A stretch of 64,000 nt of DNA from an uncultured Psychrobacter sp. GTDB lineage: Bacteria > Pseudomonadota > Gammaproteobacteria > Pseudomonadales > Moraxellaceae. How positions within the stretch are numbered: position 1 is the first letter of the stretch; the number at the start of each line of letters is the position of its first letter. The stretch lies in NCBI GenBank assembly GCA_947495055.1, contig CANLXO010000002.1, forward strand, positions 248,001 through 312,000, read 5' to 3'. Below are positions 28,024-36,434 of the stretch, in pieces. The notes below the pieces were generated by a model. It did no database searches, was not told the origin of the DNA, and saw only the letters and a list, made by a program, of their open reading frames with translations. Made by a program: the position numbers and the translations under genes.

Positions 28024-28749
28024 TTAAAAACGTGTCATCTCAACTAAATGCCGACTGTCATGCAATCTTGGGACATTTAGTTTTATAGTATTAACGTGCC
28101 ATTCATTTTCTAATTCTTGTAGCTCTTCTTGAGTTGGCGCTTTGCCTTTCATCGCGCACAAGCGGCCTGTCGCCTTCAATTGTGGCTGCGCTGCACTGAC
28201 AAAGTCATGTAAGCTGGCAAAAGCACGTGAGGTCACCACATCGTACTCGCCGTCATGCGCCTCAATACGAGAAGCGATAGGCTGCACATTGCCAAGTCCA
28301 AGCTCGCTGCTGATTTGCTTTATAAAGCGTATCTTTTTTTGATTGCTATCTAAAGCTATGCACCGGCGCTCAGGCTGACAGATGGCGATAATCACTGCTG
28401 GCATACCCGCCCCAGTACCAATATCAAGCAGCGAGCCTGCTGGCAGATGCGGTATAATCGCTAAGCAATCGACAATGTGCTTAGTTAGCGCCTCTACAGG
28501 ATCGGTAATAGCTGTCAGATTATAGGCTTTGTTCCATAATAATAGCTTATCTAAATATAGTAGCAAGGTGCGCTGATCTAAGGCGGATATGTCTAATGCT
28601 AACGCTTGTACTGATTCTGATAAAATGCCAGCAAGCTTAGGCAGTTGCGCGCCTATCTTGACGAAACCTGTACTATCAAGTCCAGAAAAACCTGTAGGGT
28701 TATGCGCATTTATAGCGGGCTTGGCAGTAGCGTTTGAGGATGCTGGCAT
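28024..28749 (-). CDS. rsmG: 16S rRNA (guanine527-N7)-methyltransferase
   Basis: SAM-dependent enzyme that methylates G527 of 16S rRNA. The SAM motif LLDIGTGAGMPAVIIAI, the preceding NLTAITDPVEALTKHIVDCL and the later VTSRAFASL are family hallmarks. At 241 residues it is about 30 longer than E. coli RsmG because of a low-complexity N-terminal start (first 30 residues), and no ribosome binding site supports the first ATG, so the real start could be downstream. mnmG is not beside it here. Confidence 0.95.
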   Translation of the reverse strand: MPASSNATAKPAINAHNPTGFSGLDSTGFVKIGAQLPKLAGILSESVQALALDISALDQRTLLLYLDKLLLWNKAYNLTAITDPVEALTKHIVDCLAIIPHLPAGSLLDIGTGAGMPAVIIAICQPERRCIALDSNQKKIRFIKQISSELGLGNVQPIASRIEAHDGEYDVVTSRAFASLHDFVSAAQPQLKATGRLCAMKGKAPTQEELQELENEWHVNTIKLNVPRLHDSRHLVEMTRF

Positions 28750-29124
28750 AAGACGATGGGTCCGATTTTGTCGTGTGAAACTCTCATTTTATCACGAGGG
28801 TTGCACATTGAATAGTTTGACATTGCGCTGATGTCCGTCATCTTATACTATCTTTGGGATTATTGATGCGTTATTCGTTTTTTAGTCCTATCATAAATGA
28901 CATATACTGACCTCTCATACTCTATTTTATAAAATAATTTATATTGTTTTGCCGATATAGCTTATATTAAAAAGTCGTTACGCTAATAAGTAGTCGCTTA
29001 AAGAATCTGCTATGCTAGAACGTATTTGACGTTAGAGCCTAATGCTTTGTAACGCTTGCCTATTACCTACTATTATCTATTGGCTATGCCTGACAGATAA
29101 GCCTAAGACGAAACCTAAAACTTT
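28750..29124. other. Divergent intergenic region rsmG / Lon-like protease
   Basis: A 375-bp AT-rich gap between divergent genes; it must contain both promoters. I see no RNA gene, no parS palindrome and no strong repeat. Confidence 0.5.
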
Positions 29125-31833
29125 ATGACTCAAACCTTAATAGACGACACATTAGCGCCTAGCGCTGAGCAATCAGGCGACGCGACTATCAAGCCTCACC
29201 CTATTTTTATCGACGTTAAAAAGCGCTGCCAGCTCAGCTCTGATCAGCTCAAACGCTATAGCAATCATAGAGTGCTCCCCAAAGATACTCGCGCAGCGCC
29301 TCCTTTAGATATTGGCTTTGGGCAGCAGCGTGCATTAAAAGCCTTGCGTACGGCGCTAGATATTCAAGCGAGCGGCTATCATGTGTTTGCCGCAGGTGAG
29401 AATGGCTTAGGCAAACGTACGATTATCACCCGTTTGCTCGCGCGTAGTGCTGCTCGTGCGCCAACCCCTGATGACTGGGTCTATGTGTATAATTTTTCAG
29501 ACCCACGCACTCCTATTGCTCTCACCTTACCCGCAGGTCAGGCACCTGTATTGCAAGAGCAAATCAGTACCCTTTGGCAACAGGCTAAAAAGCGTTTGAG
29601 TCAGCGCTTTTACAGTGATCAGTATCAAAGCCAGATTGAGGCGATCAAAAATGACGCGCACGCGCAAGAGAGCCAAGCCTATGATGCGCTCAATGCTGAG
29701 GGTAAACAGTATGATTTAGCATTGACTTTTCGCCCCTCTGACAACAAAGCGATGTTTGTACATCCAAGTCAGTTGGCAACACAATCCTTAAATGATACAA
29801 ATGTTATAGACCCTCAACAAGATACCAGTATTGAGCTAGATACTAAAGAGTATGCGTCTACAAGCTCTGATAAACCAAAAACCCTTGATACATCAGCTGA
29901 GGATTACAACAATACACGGCGCAATTTTGCCCAAAAAAATCACATGCATAAGCGCTTAAGCCAATTAACGATTGCTCTTGAGCGCTTAGAAGATGATGCC
30001 AATGACGCCATAGAAGCCATGCACCGTGATATTGCAACGCGCACGCTACAGCCCCTGTTTGCGCCTATTCAAAAGCAGTTTGAAGCCCTGCCAGCGGTAG
30101 GCTCATACCTGACGGCAATGCTCGCCGATATGGTCAACCATGTAGAGCGAATCGTAAACGCCGATGATGAGGAGTTTGTCACCGCCCTCCTTGCGACAAC
30201 GCCGAGTCGTTACGCGGTCAACGTTATGGTGACGCACGTGCCTAATAGCGGCGCGCCTGTGGTATTTGAGGATCTGCCGACGCATCTTAATCTATTAGGT
30301 CATGTCGAGCAAATCACTCAGTTAGGAACCGTTACCACTGATGTCAGTATGATTCGCGCAGGCGCCCTACACCGCGCCAACGGCGGCTACTTGCTGCTTG
30401 AAGCCAGCCACGTCCTTGAGCATCCTTATGCGTGGCAAGGACTCAAACGCGCGTTGCAATCACGTAAAATCAAGCTCTCAAGCCTAGAGCAAATGCTGAC
30501 CTTGACCGGTAGCTTGTCCTTAGCGCCCATGCCTGTAGATTTGAGTGTCAAGGTGATCTTGCTGGGTGAGGCTGATCTATATTACGAGCTATTAGAGTTA
30601 GAACCTGAATTTGATGCGGTATTTAAAGTACGCGCCGACTTTCATGATGACGTAAAACGCACTCATGAGCATGAACTGGCTTTGGTTGCCAAGATGGCAG
30701 ATATTATAGATTACGCAGGACTTTATCCGTTCGACAGTAGCGCGCAAGCGGCTTTACTTGAGCACTTGAGCCTGCAAGCTGAAGAGCAAGACCGTTTGAG
30801 TCTGCACAGTGATCGGCTAATCAAACTGCTTCATGAGTCTAATCGTCATGCGCGCCTTAATAACGAAACCTTAGTCGATGCCACGCACGTCACCGAAGCG
30901 ATAGCCGATATGGACGAGCGCTCAGGCTACCTGCGCGATCTATACTGGGATGAGCTTAAAAACGGTCAGCAGCTTATCAAGACTCAAGGAGTAGCCGTTG
31001 GTCAAGTCAATGCCCTCACCGTCGTCAGCTACGCCGATAGTGAGTTTGGTATGCCTGCGCGCTTGACCGCAGTTATCCAGCCCAATATAGGTACTGGTGA
31101 GATTTTAGATATCGAGCGTGATGTTGATTTGGGCGGTAGTTTGCATGCTAAAGGCATGCTGATTATGACCAGCTATTTACGCGCGCTCTTTAGCCAGCAC
31201 CATGCGCTAAACTTTAGTGCCTCCCTCGCCTTTGAGCAAAGCTACGCGCATATCGATGGCGATAGTGCGACCGTTAGCGAAGCTTGCGCGCTCCTATCTG
31301 CCCTAGCCGACGTGCCGATCGATCAAGCGCTTGCCATCACAGGTTCGATGAATCAGCTGGGCGAGGTGCAAGCGGTTGGTGGTATCAATGCCAAAATCGC
31401 AGGGTTTTTCGATGCCTGCCGCGAGCAAGCTCTAACCGGACAGCAAGGCGTCGTCATCCCTATGGCAAACGGTCAGCAGCTCATGCTACGTGATGATATC
31501 ATTGAAGCGGTTGAAAATAAGCAGTTCTCAATTTACGGTGTTCATACGATCAACGAAGCCTTGACACTAATGACTGGCCTGCCTATCGACACCCTTAATA
31601 AAAAGAAGCGCTACCACAAAGACACTTTATTTGGCAAAGTCCTACGCCGCTTAATGCTCTGGGATGACAATCAAAACGATGACGTCGCCGATGATAGCGT
31701 ATCAAAAAAAGAAGCTAAAAAGAGTAAAAAGAAGAAAAAACAAAAACGTCAAAAAAAAGAGCAGCAAGCCATACAAGAAGACGCTCAAAACGAAAAGCGG
31801 GTTAAAGATTTAAGTGATAAGGAACAAGAGTAA
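29125..31833 (+). CDS. Lon-type (LonB-like, AAA_32) ATP-dependent protease
   Basis: A 902-residue protein with a degenerate ATPase region (P-loop-like AGENGLGKRTI near 92-102, YNFSDPRTPIALTLPAG) and a C-terminal Lon protease domain. The catalytic dyad is Ser714 (HIDGDSATVSEA) and Lys757 (GGINAKIAGF), 43 residues apart as in E. coli Lon. A polar insert lies near residues 210-275. The last 40 residues are a Lys-rich tail with many AAA codons in a row. It stands alone upstream of a WYL regulator, 219 bp away. Substrates unknown. Confidence 0.92.
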   Translation: MTQTLIDDTLAPSAEQSGDATIKPHPIFIDVKKRCQLSSDQLKRYSNHRVLPKDTRAAPPLDIGFGQQRALKALRTALDIQASGYHVFAAGENGLGKRTIITRLLARSAARAPTPDDWVYVYNFSDPRTPIALTLPAGQAPVLQEQISTLWQQAKKRLSQRFYSDQYQSQIEAIKNDAHAQESQAYDALNAEGKQYDLALTFRPSDNKAMFVHPSQLATQSLNDTNVIDPQQDTSIELDTKEYASTSSDKPKTLDTSAEDYNNTRRNFAQKNHMHKRLSQLTIALERLEDDANDAIEAMHRDIATRTLQPLFAPIQKQFEALPAVGSYLTAMLADMVNHVERIVNADDEEFVTALLATTPSRYAVNVMVTHVPNSGAPVVFEDLPTHLNLLGHVEQITQLGTVTTDVSMIRAGALHRANGGYLLLEASHVLEHPYAWQGLKRALQSRKIKLSSLEQMLTLTGSLSLAPMPVDLSVKVILLGEADLYYELLELEPEFDAVFKVRADFHDDVKRTHEHELALVAKMADIIDYAGLYPFDSSAQAALLEHLSLQAEEQDRLSLHSDRLIKLLHESNRHARLNNETLVDATHVTEAIADMDERSGYLRDLYWDELKNGQQLIKTQGVAVGQVNALTVVSYADSEFGMPARLTAVIQPNIGTGEILDIERDVDLGGSLHAKGMLIMTSYLRALFSQHHALNFSASLAFEQSYAHIDGDSATVSEACALLSALADVPIDQALAITGSMNQLGEVQAVGGINAKIAGFFDACREQALTGQQGVVIPMANGQQLMLRDDIIEAVENKQFSIYGVHTINEALTLMTGLPIDTLNKKKRYHKDTLFGKVLRRLMLWDDNQNDDVADDSVSKKEAKKSKKKKKQKRQKKEQQAIQEDAQNEKRVKDLSDKEQE

Positions 31834-32052
31834 GCACCGCTGTACCACCTAGTCAATAAAGATAAACCAGCAAAGCTACGCAAGCAAAGCTATGCAATCA
31901 TGTCTAGACGCTCTCACTCTTTTCTGCGATGATAAATAAACGAGCACTACTGTTTTTTATAAGCGCATGACACTTGCAAACTGCCAGCGACTTAATAACT
32001 TAGTAACTTTGGCCTCATAACAATTAAAACAAATTGATAAAGGTATTTACCA

Positions 32053-33138
32053 ATGACTGTGTCTCAGACAGAGAGCCCACAAGCCGATACTCAAGCTATT
32101 GTTAAAGACGACAATACGGATAATCGTCATGGCGCGGCAACTACTGCGCGGCAATGGCAAGTGCTGTCACAGTTGCAACGCAATCGCTGGGTAGGGACTA
32201 CGCACGTATATGAGCAGCTGGTTTTGGCAGGTTTTGATATCAGTTTGCGTACGGTACAAAGAGATTTAAATGCCTTGGCAAAACGCTTTCCTATAGAAAA
32301 AAATAATGCCAATCCGCAAGGCTGGCGCTGGCGTGATGATGCTCCGCTGCAAAGCTTACCGCATATGAACCTATCGCAAGCGGTCGCCTTTAATATGGTT
32401 GAGGCCAATCTTACCCAACTACTGCCGCCCGCTATTTTAGATGAGCTATTCCCCTGGTTTGATTTGGCGCGGCGCCAGCTCAAAAACAGTAAAGTCACTC
32501 ACTCTTGGATAGATCGCGTGCGTATTGAACCTGCGACCCAGCCTCTAATTGCGCCGCATGTTGACCTAGAAAGTAAAGATAATATTTATCATGCGCTGTT
32601 TTATCAGATGCAGATAAGAGCTTGCTATACGCGTAGCAACAAGTCTGAGGCGAGCGAATATATTCTCAACCCTATCGCTATTATCCAGCGCGGTGTCATT
32701 ATCTATATGCTCGCAACCCGCACGGATGACCCTGAGATGATCATACGCACCTTTGCCCTGCACCGCTTTGAGAGCGTTGAGATTTTGGACACGCCATCTG
32801 TCACGCCTGAGGGTTTTGAGCTTGACAGCTACCTTGATGCAGGCGGTATGGGCTTTACCCATCATTTGCTCAGCCAGCTACCAGATCACGGCAAAAACAC
32901 TCAAGTTGAGCTGAGATTTACCAAAAGAGCGGGTAAAAGCTTGACTGAAAGCAAACTGAGCGTGGATCAGACGGTCACCGATAATGACGACGATACGTTG
33001 ACGATTAAGGCCACGGTCAATCTAACCTCGCAATTGGTCTGGTGGCTACGCGGATTTGGTAAAGGACTCATTAGTGCCAAACCTGATTTGCTATATCAAG
33101 CGGTACTTAACAAAGAATCAGTAGATAGCCTGCGATAA
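32053..33138 (+). CDS. WYL-domain transcriptional regulator
   Basis: A 361-residue regulator. Residues about 35-100 form a DeoR-type helix-turn-helix (QVLSQLQRNRWVGTTHVYEQL...ISLRTVQRDLNAL), the middle holds the WYL domain (about 185-265: RACYTRSNKSEASEYILNPIAIIQRGVIIYMLA) and the end is a WCX-like C-terminal extension. WYL proteins sense nucleotides or nucleic acid and often control defence or DNA-damage genes. The TerD-domain gene starts 51 bp downstream on the same strand, so the two are probably co-transcribed. AAAGG precedes the ATG. Confidence 0.9.
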   Translation: MTVSQTESPQADTQAIVKDDNTDNRHGAATTARQWQVLSQLQRNRWVGTTHVYEQLVLAGFDISLRTVQRDLNALAKRFPIEKNNANPQGWRWRDDAPLQSLPHMNLSQAVAFNMVEANLTQLLPPAILDELFPWFDLARRQLKNSKVTHSWIDRVRIEPATQPLIAPHVDLESKDNIYHALFYQMQIRACYTRSNKSEASEYILNPIAIIQRGVIIYMLATRTDDPEMIIRTFALHRFESVEILDTPSVTPEGFELDSYLDAGGMGFTHHLLSQLPDHGKNTQVELRFTKRAGKSLTESKLSVDQTVTDNDDDTLTIKATVNLTSQLVWWLRGFGKGLISAKPDLLYQAVLNKESVDSLR

Positions 33139-33189
33139 GCGCTCTACTTGCTGCTAATAAACAACACTATTTAATAAAAAAGGTTAACC

Positions 33190-33864
33190 ATGTCTACCCC
33201 TTATGCCCAAGTTACTCCGCCCCTATCAGACAGTCTGAGCGCTTTAGGATTAAACGCTGAAACTTTGTTTTTTGCTTTAAATTATGAGTTCACCAAAGTT
33301 GAGACTAAAGGATTACTCAAGCGTTTTAAAAAAAACCAAGACGCTATAGATCTTGATATTGCTTGCGTGCTGTATGACAAAAACTGCACTATCGACGATA
33401 TCGTCTGGTTTAAGCAATTACGGGACAAAGCGGAGTCCGTCAGGCATCAAGGAGACAGCCTAAACAGTAAAGATCGCGGCGATCAATCCTTGTACCGCGC
33501 GCCGCTTGATCAAGAACAAATTCGCCTAGCGCTCGCCGATATACCAGAGCATATCGAACATATTGCCATGCTTGTCAGCTCCTATCACGGTCATCCGTTA
33601 GGTAAGCTCAACGCTGGTGAAGTGCATTTAAGTGATGATGAAGGCAACCGCGCCTTTGAAGTTAATTTAAGACAATCTCCTCGCGATTGTAGCGCCGTAT
33701 GGATTGCAAGTTTACGCCGAGGTATAGAGGACTGGCATTTAACTTTGCAAAATCTACCGCTAGATGAGCACGATATCCCAAAAGCGGCGCAACTAATAGC
33801 ACATGAGCTTGCCCGCGTACTACCCATGCCGCTAGCACCTGTGTCGTCAGAATCAGGCGGCTAA
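33190..33864 (+). CDS. TerD-domain (tellurium-resistance type) protein
   Basis: A 224-residue cytoplasmic protein with the TerD-family pattern DLDIACVLYDKNCTIDDIVWFKQL followed by SVRHQGDSL and DQEQIRLALADIPEHIEHIAMLVS, matching the Asp-rich calcium-binding fold. TerD proteins occur in ter operons for stress, phage and tellurite response; no other ter gene is here, so resistance to tellurite should not be assumed. It follows the WYL regulator after 51 bp and ends at a strong terminator. Confidence 0.82.
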   Translation: MSTPYAQVTPPLSDSLSALGLNAETLFFALNYEFTKVETKGLLKRFKKNQDAIDLDIACVLYDKNCTIDDIVWFKQLRDKAESVRHQGDSLNSKDRGDQSLYRAPLDQEQIRLALADIPEHIEHIAMLVSSYHGHPLGKLNAGEVHLSDDEGNRAFEVNLRQSPRDCSAVWIASLRRGIEDWHLTLQNLPLDEHDIPKAAQLIAHELARVLPMPLAPVSSESGG

Positions 33865-33906
33865 TGCCTGTCAACAATCGCTCTTAGTAAGTACAAAAAT
33901 GAGCAT

Positions 33907-33942
33907 AAAAAAGGTGAGACATTTTAGTGTCTCACCTTTTTT
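33907..33942. terminator. Bidirectional rho-independent terminator
   Basis: A 15-bp stem (AAAAAAGGTGAGACA with TGTCTCACCTTTTTT) between the convergent TerD-domain and potassium channel genes. Confidence 0.93.
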
Positions 33943-33959
33943 ATGTATGACAGATTCGA

Positions 33960-34940
33960 TTACTCAAGCGGCTCACCGCAGTGCGGACAAAAATTCTTTT
34001 TGCGCATCTCTTTTTCTCGGCGCTCAAGCTCTTGCTCACGCAGCACCTGCAAGACAATATCTTGCGCCTGCTCACGATCGAGTCCAAGCTCGCGGCGAAT
34101 CTTATCAATCATGACCTGATTTTGTACCAAATCAAAATCACTATCTACCAGCTGCTCACGAAAATCCTGTTCCAACTCATCTCGGCGCTGCGCCAGCTCG
34201 TTGGCAAGGCCCGTCGCCAAAATACCTGCAGGCAAAGCGGCCAAGCCTACACCCAATATAGTGATAATCGCGCCTAGTATCTTGCCTGCGTTGGTGATGG
34301 GCGTAACATCGCCGTAGCCGACCGTGGTCAAAGTAACCACCGCCCACCACATCGCCTTAGGTATCGACTCAAACTCTTCTGGCTGCGCGTGGTTTTCGAC
34401 CAAATAAATACCACTTGATGCAGTGACAATCATAATAATTAAAATAAAGATGACCGCTTGAAACGAGCCCTTTTCTTTACTAATGACCACCAGCAAAATG
34501 CGCATTGAGACAAAATAGCGGGTTAGTTTTAGGATTCTAAATAGACGCAAGATACGTAAGAAACGCAGATCTATGGTGACAAAAAAGTTTAAAAAGGCGG
34601 GCGCAATGGCGACCAAGTCGATAAGCGCAGACGGGCTTTTGAGCCACTCCCAGCGCTGTCGCCACGTGGTATTATCAGGCTTTGCTTCAGCCACGCTCCA
34701 TAGTCTTAGCAAATACTCAATAGAAAATATAACGATGGAGAAGTTTTCAAATAACGTAAAGTACTCTTGATAAGGATAGTACAAATGATCTACAGACTCA
34801 GCTATGACCGCGGCGACGTTGGTCATAATCAAAACAATCAGGAAGTAATCGACGTAACGACTTAGCCAAGTATCGTGTTCATCATTTTGTAAAATATTAT
34901 AGACAAAATGACGCAAGCGCCGTACAGGTTGGAGTAGCAT
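33960..34940 (-). CDS. Voltage-sensor type potassium channel (ion transporter family)
   Basis: A 326-residue six-helix channel. S4-like arginines are in LRFLRILRLFRILKLTR (125-141), and the pore has the K+ filter TVGYGD (206-211). After the pore comes a cytoplasmic coiled, charged region (250-315) and a terminal CPHCGEPLE, half of a zinc ribbon (Cys318, Cys321). Potassium selectivity follows from the filter. AGGAACGG lies just before the ATG. Convergent with the TerD-domain gene. Confidence 0.93.
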   Translation of the reverse strand: MLLQPVRRLRHFVYNILQNDEHDTWLSRYVDYFLIVLIMTNVAAVIAESVDHLYYPYQEYFTLFENFSIVIFSIEYLLRLWSVAEAKPDNTTWRQRWEWLKSPSALIDLVAIAPAFLNFFVTIDLRFLRILRLFRILKLTRYFVSMRILLVVISKEKGSFQAVIFILIIMIVTASSGIYLVENHAQPEEFESIPKAMWWAVVTLTTVGYGDVTPITNAGKILGAIITILGVGLAALPAGILATGLANELAQRRDELEQDFREQLVDSDFDLVQNQVMIDKIRRELGLDREQAQDIVLQVLREQELERREKEMRKKNFCPHCGEPLE

Positions 34941-35188
34941 GCCGTTCCTATGCGGTATAACACCGATCTAGTTTATAATTGAGTCACTTTGAGAGTATTT
35001 GCTACTAGTATTTGTTTTACGTCGCCTCTGTTAGCATAAGTAAAATCAATATTCGTAGAATAAATGAGTTTAGATTTGATAGTAAGCGCTATCAATAAAA
35101 TATCATATAAATTAATATTTTGTTGAAATCGTTATAAAACGTTTTGCTTGAATATTTTAAAGCAAATAACATCGAGCTTACCTTTTAT

Positions 35189-35416
35189 TTATACAGATGC
35201 AGCGTAGTAAACGTAGACCAATACAAGCAAGACAAAAACAGTGACTATCAGACCAAATTGCAAGACACGATGATCAATACTCAAATTGCGACTGACATCA
35301 TTAGCCGGTATTAAAGATAAAACACAATCAGGACACGCGCTATTAGACTGATTAACCAAAGTCATATTTCGAGCATTCTCGCAGCGAAGCGGTGAGTTAC
35401 TACAGTATCCAATCAT
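35189..35416 (-). CDS. Small Cys-rich protein with C-terminal membrane helix
   Basis: A 75-residue protein with four cysteines (Cys5, Cys12, Cys28, Cys31) spaced like a small zinc ribbon, ending with CPDC, then one membrane helix (about 52-72) at the C-terminus. I do not know a named family, though similar Cys-rich N-termini occur in Moraxellaceae membrane proteins. No clear ribosome binding site is seen, and the gap on either side is AT-rich, so it rests on coding appearance and the paired-Cys pattern. Confidence 0.55.
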   Translation of the reverse strand: MIGYCSNSPLRCENARNMTLVNQSNSACPDCVLSLIPANDVSRNLSIDHRVLQFGLIVTVFVLLVLVYVYYAASV

Positions 35417-35714
35417 AAGGTATTATCGACCCCTTTTTATAAAAGACAGCGTTTACTATCACTACTTCATCATCAATCATTGTGCACTTATTTTAATCAA
35501 AGTCACCATCTTAAACGATCAAAATATGTGACGTCTAAGATACCTTTAATATCTTTGGCGTCAATTTAGCTTTAAATCCTTACCATCTGTAAGGTTTTTA
35601 TATTATACTGTAGGTAGGACGATAAGAGCTGATCCTAAAGCTACTATTGGCCTTTGACCCCTGATGCCATCCCTCATCAGCGGTCTATCACTCACTTTTA
35701 GTATTAAGGAATAC

Positions 35715-36344
35715 ATGATGAAACTACAATCCCTAGTTTTAGCGACTGCGACTGCAATGATGATGACAACGGCTTTTGCTGTTCCTGCGGGTACTTGGAC
35801 GCTAGGCGCAGGCGCGCATGGCGTTGTACCCAAAAGCGATAACGGCACCTTATTAAATGGTGCGCTGTCGGTTGATGTCGATGATGATATTCGCCCGACT
35901 CTTACAGGTGAGTATTTTATCGCTAACAATGTGGGCATCGAGCTACTAGCCGCTATTCCTTTTCATCATGATATTACCCTAACTGACGCGGGCGGTAATC
36001 AAATCGATGCAAAAACTCAGCATCTTCCACCTACTTTGTCTGTGCAGTATCATTTTGATAATAGTATGATGCCAATGAACATCAAGCCCTTTGTGGGCGT
36101 GGGTATCAACTACACTACCTTTTTTAAAGAAAGAATCGGTACTGATGATGATTTAGAGCTTGATGACAGTGTTGGCGTTGCAGGTCATGTCGGCGTAGAT
36201 ATTCCCTTTACACCAACAGAATCATTCCGTATTGACGCACGCTATATGGATATAGAAACAGACGTCAAGTTAAATGGTAATGATATCGGCTCTGTGGATA
36301 TAGATCCTTGGGTATACGGCGTTGCCTTTGTCAAACAGTTTTAA
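35715..36344 (+). CDS. ompW: OmpW family outer-membrane protein
   Basis: A 209-residue protein with a signal peptide (about 1-22, ending AFA) and an eight-stranded small barrel. Typical OmpW features are GTWTLGAGAHGVVP, LTGEYFIANNVGIELLAAIPF, LPPTLSVQYHF, KPFVGVGINYT and the final WVYGVAFVKQF ending in Phe. The frame opens earlier at 35664, but the ATG at 35715 has AAGGA upstream and starts the signal peptide. OmpW-type pores pass small hydrophobic molecules; the substrate here is unknown. Confidence 0.93.
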   Translation: MMKLQSLVLATATAMMMTTAFAVPAGTWTLGAGAHGVVPKSDNGTLLNGALSVDVDDDIRPTLTGEYFIANNVGIELLAAIPFHHDITLTDAGGNQIDAKTQHLPPTLSVQYHFDNSMMPMNIKPFVGVGINYTTFFKERIGTDDDLELDDSVGVAGHVGVDIPFTPTESFRIDARYMDIETDVKLNGNDIGSVDIDPWVYGVAFVKQF

Positions 36345-36364
36345 TCGACTTATGCTAAACACTA

Positions 36365-36394
36365 AAAAAAGCCAGCTCAATAGCTGGCTTTTTT
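36365..36394. terminator. Bidirectional rho-independent terminator
   Basis: Stem AAAAAAGCCAGCT/AGCTGGCTTTTTT with loop CAAT, between the convergent ompW and aceF. Confidence 0.93.
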
Positions 36395-36434
36395 ATCTTT
36401 AAACTGGCTGTTTTATTACTTTATAAGCTAAGTA

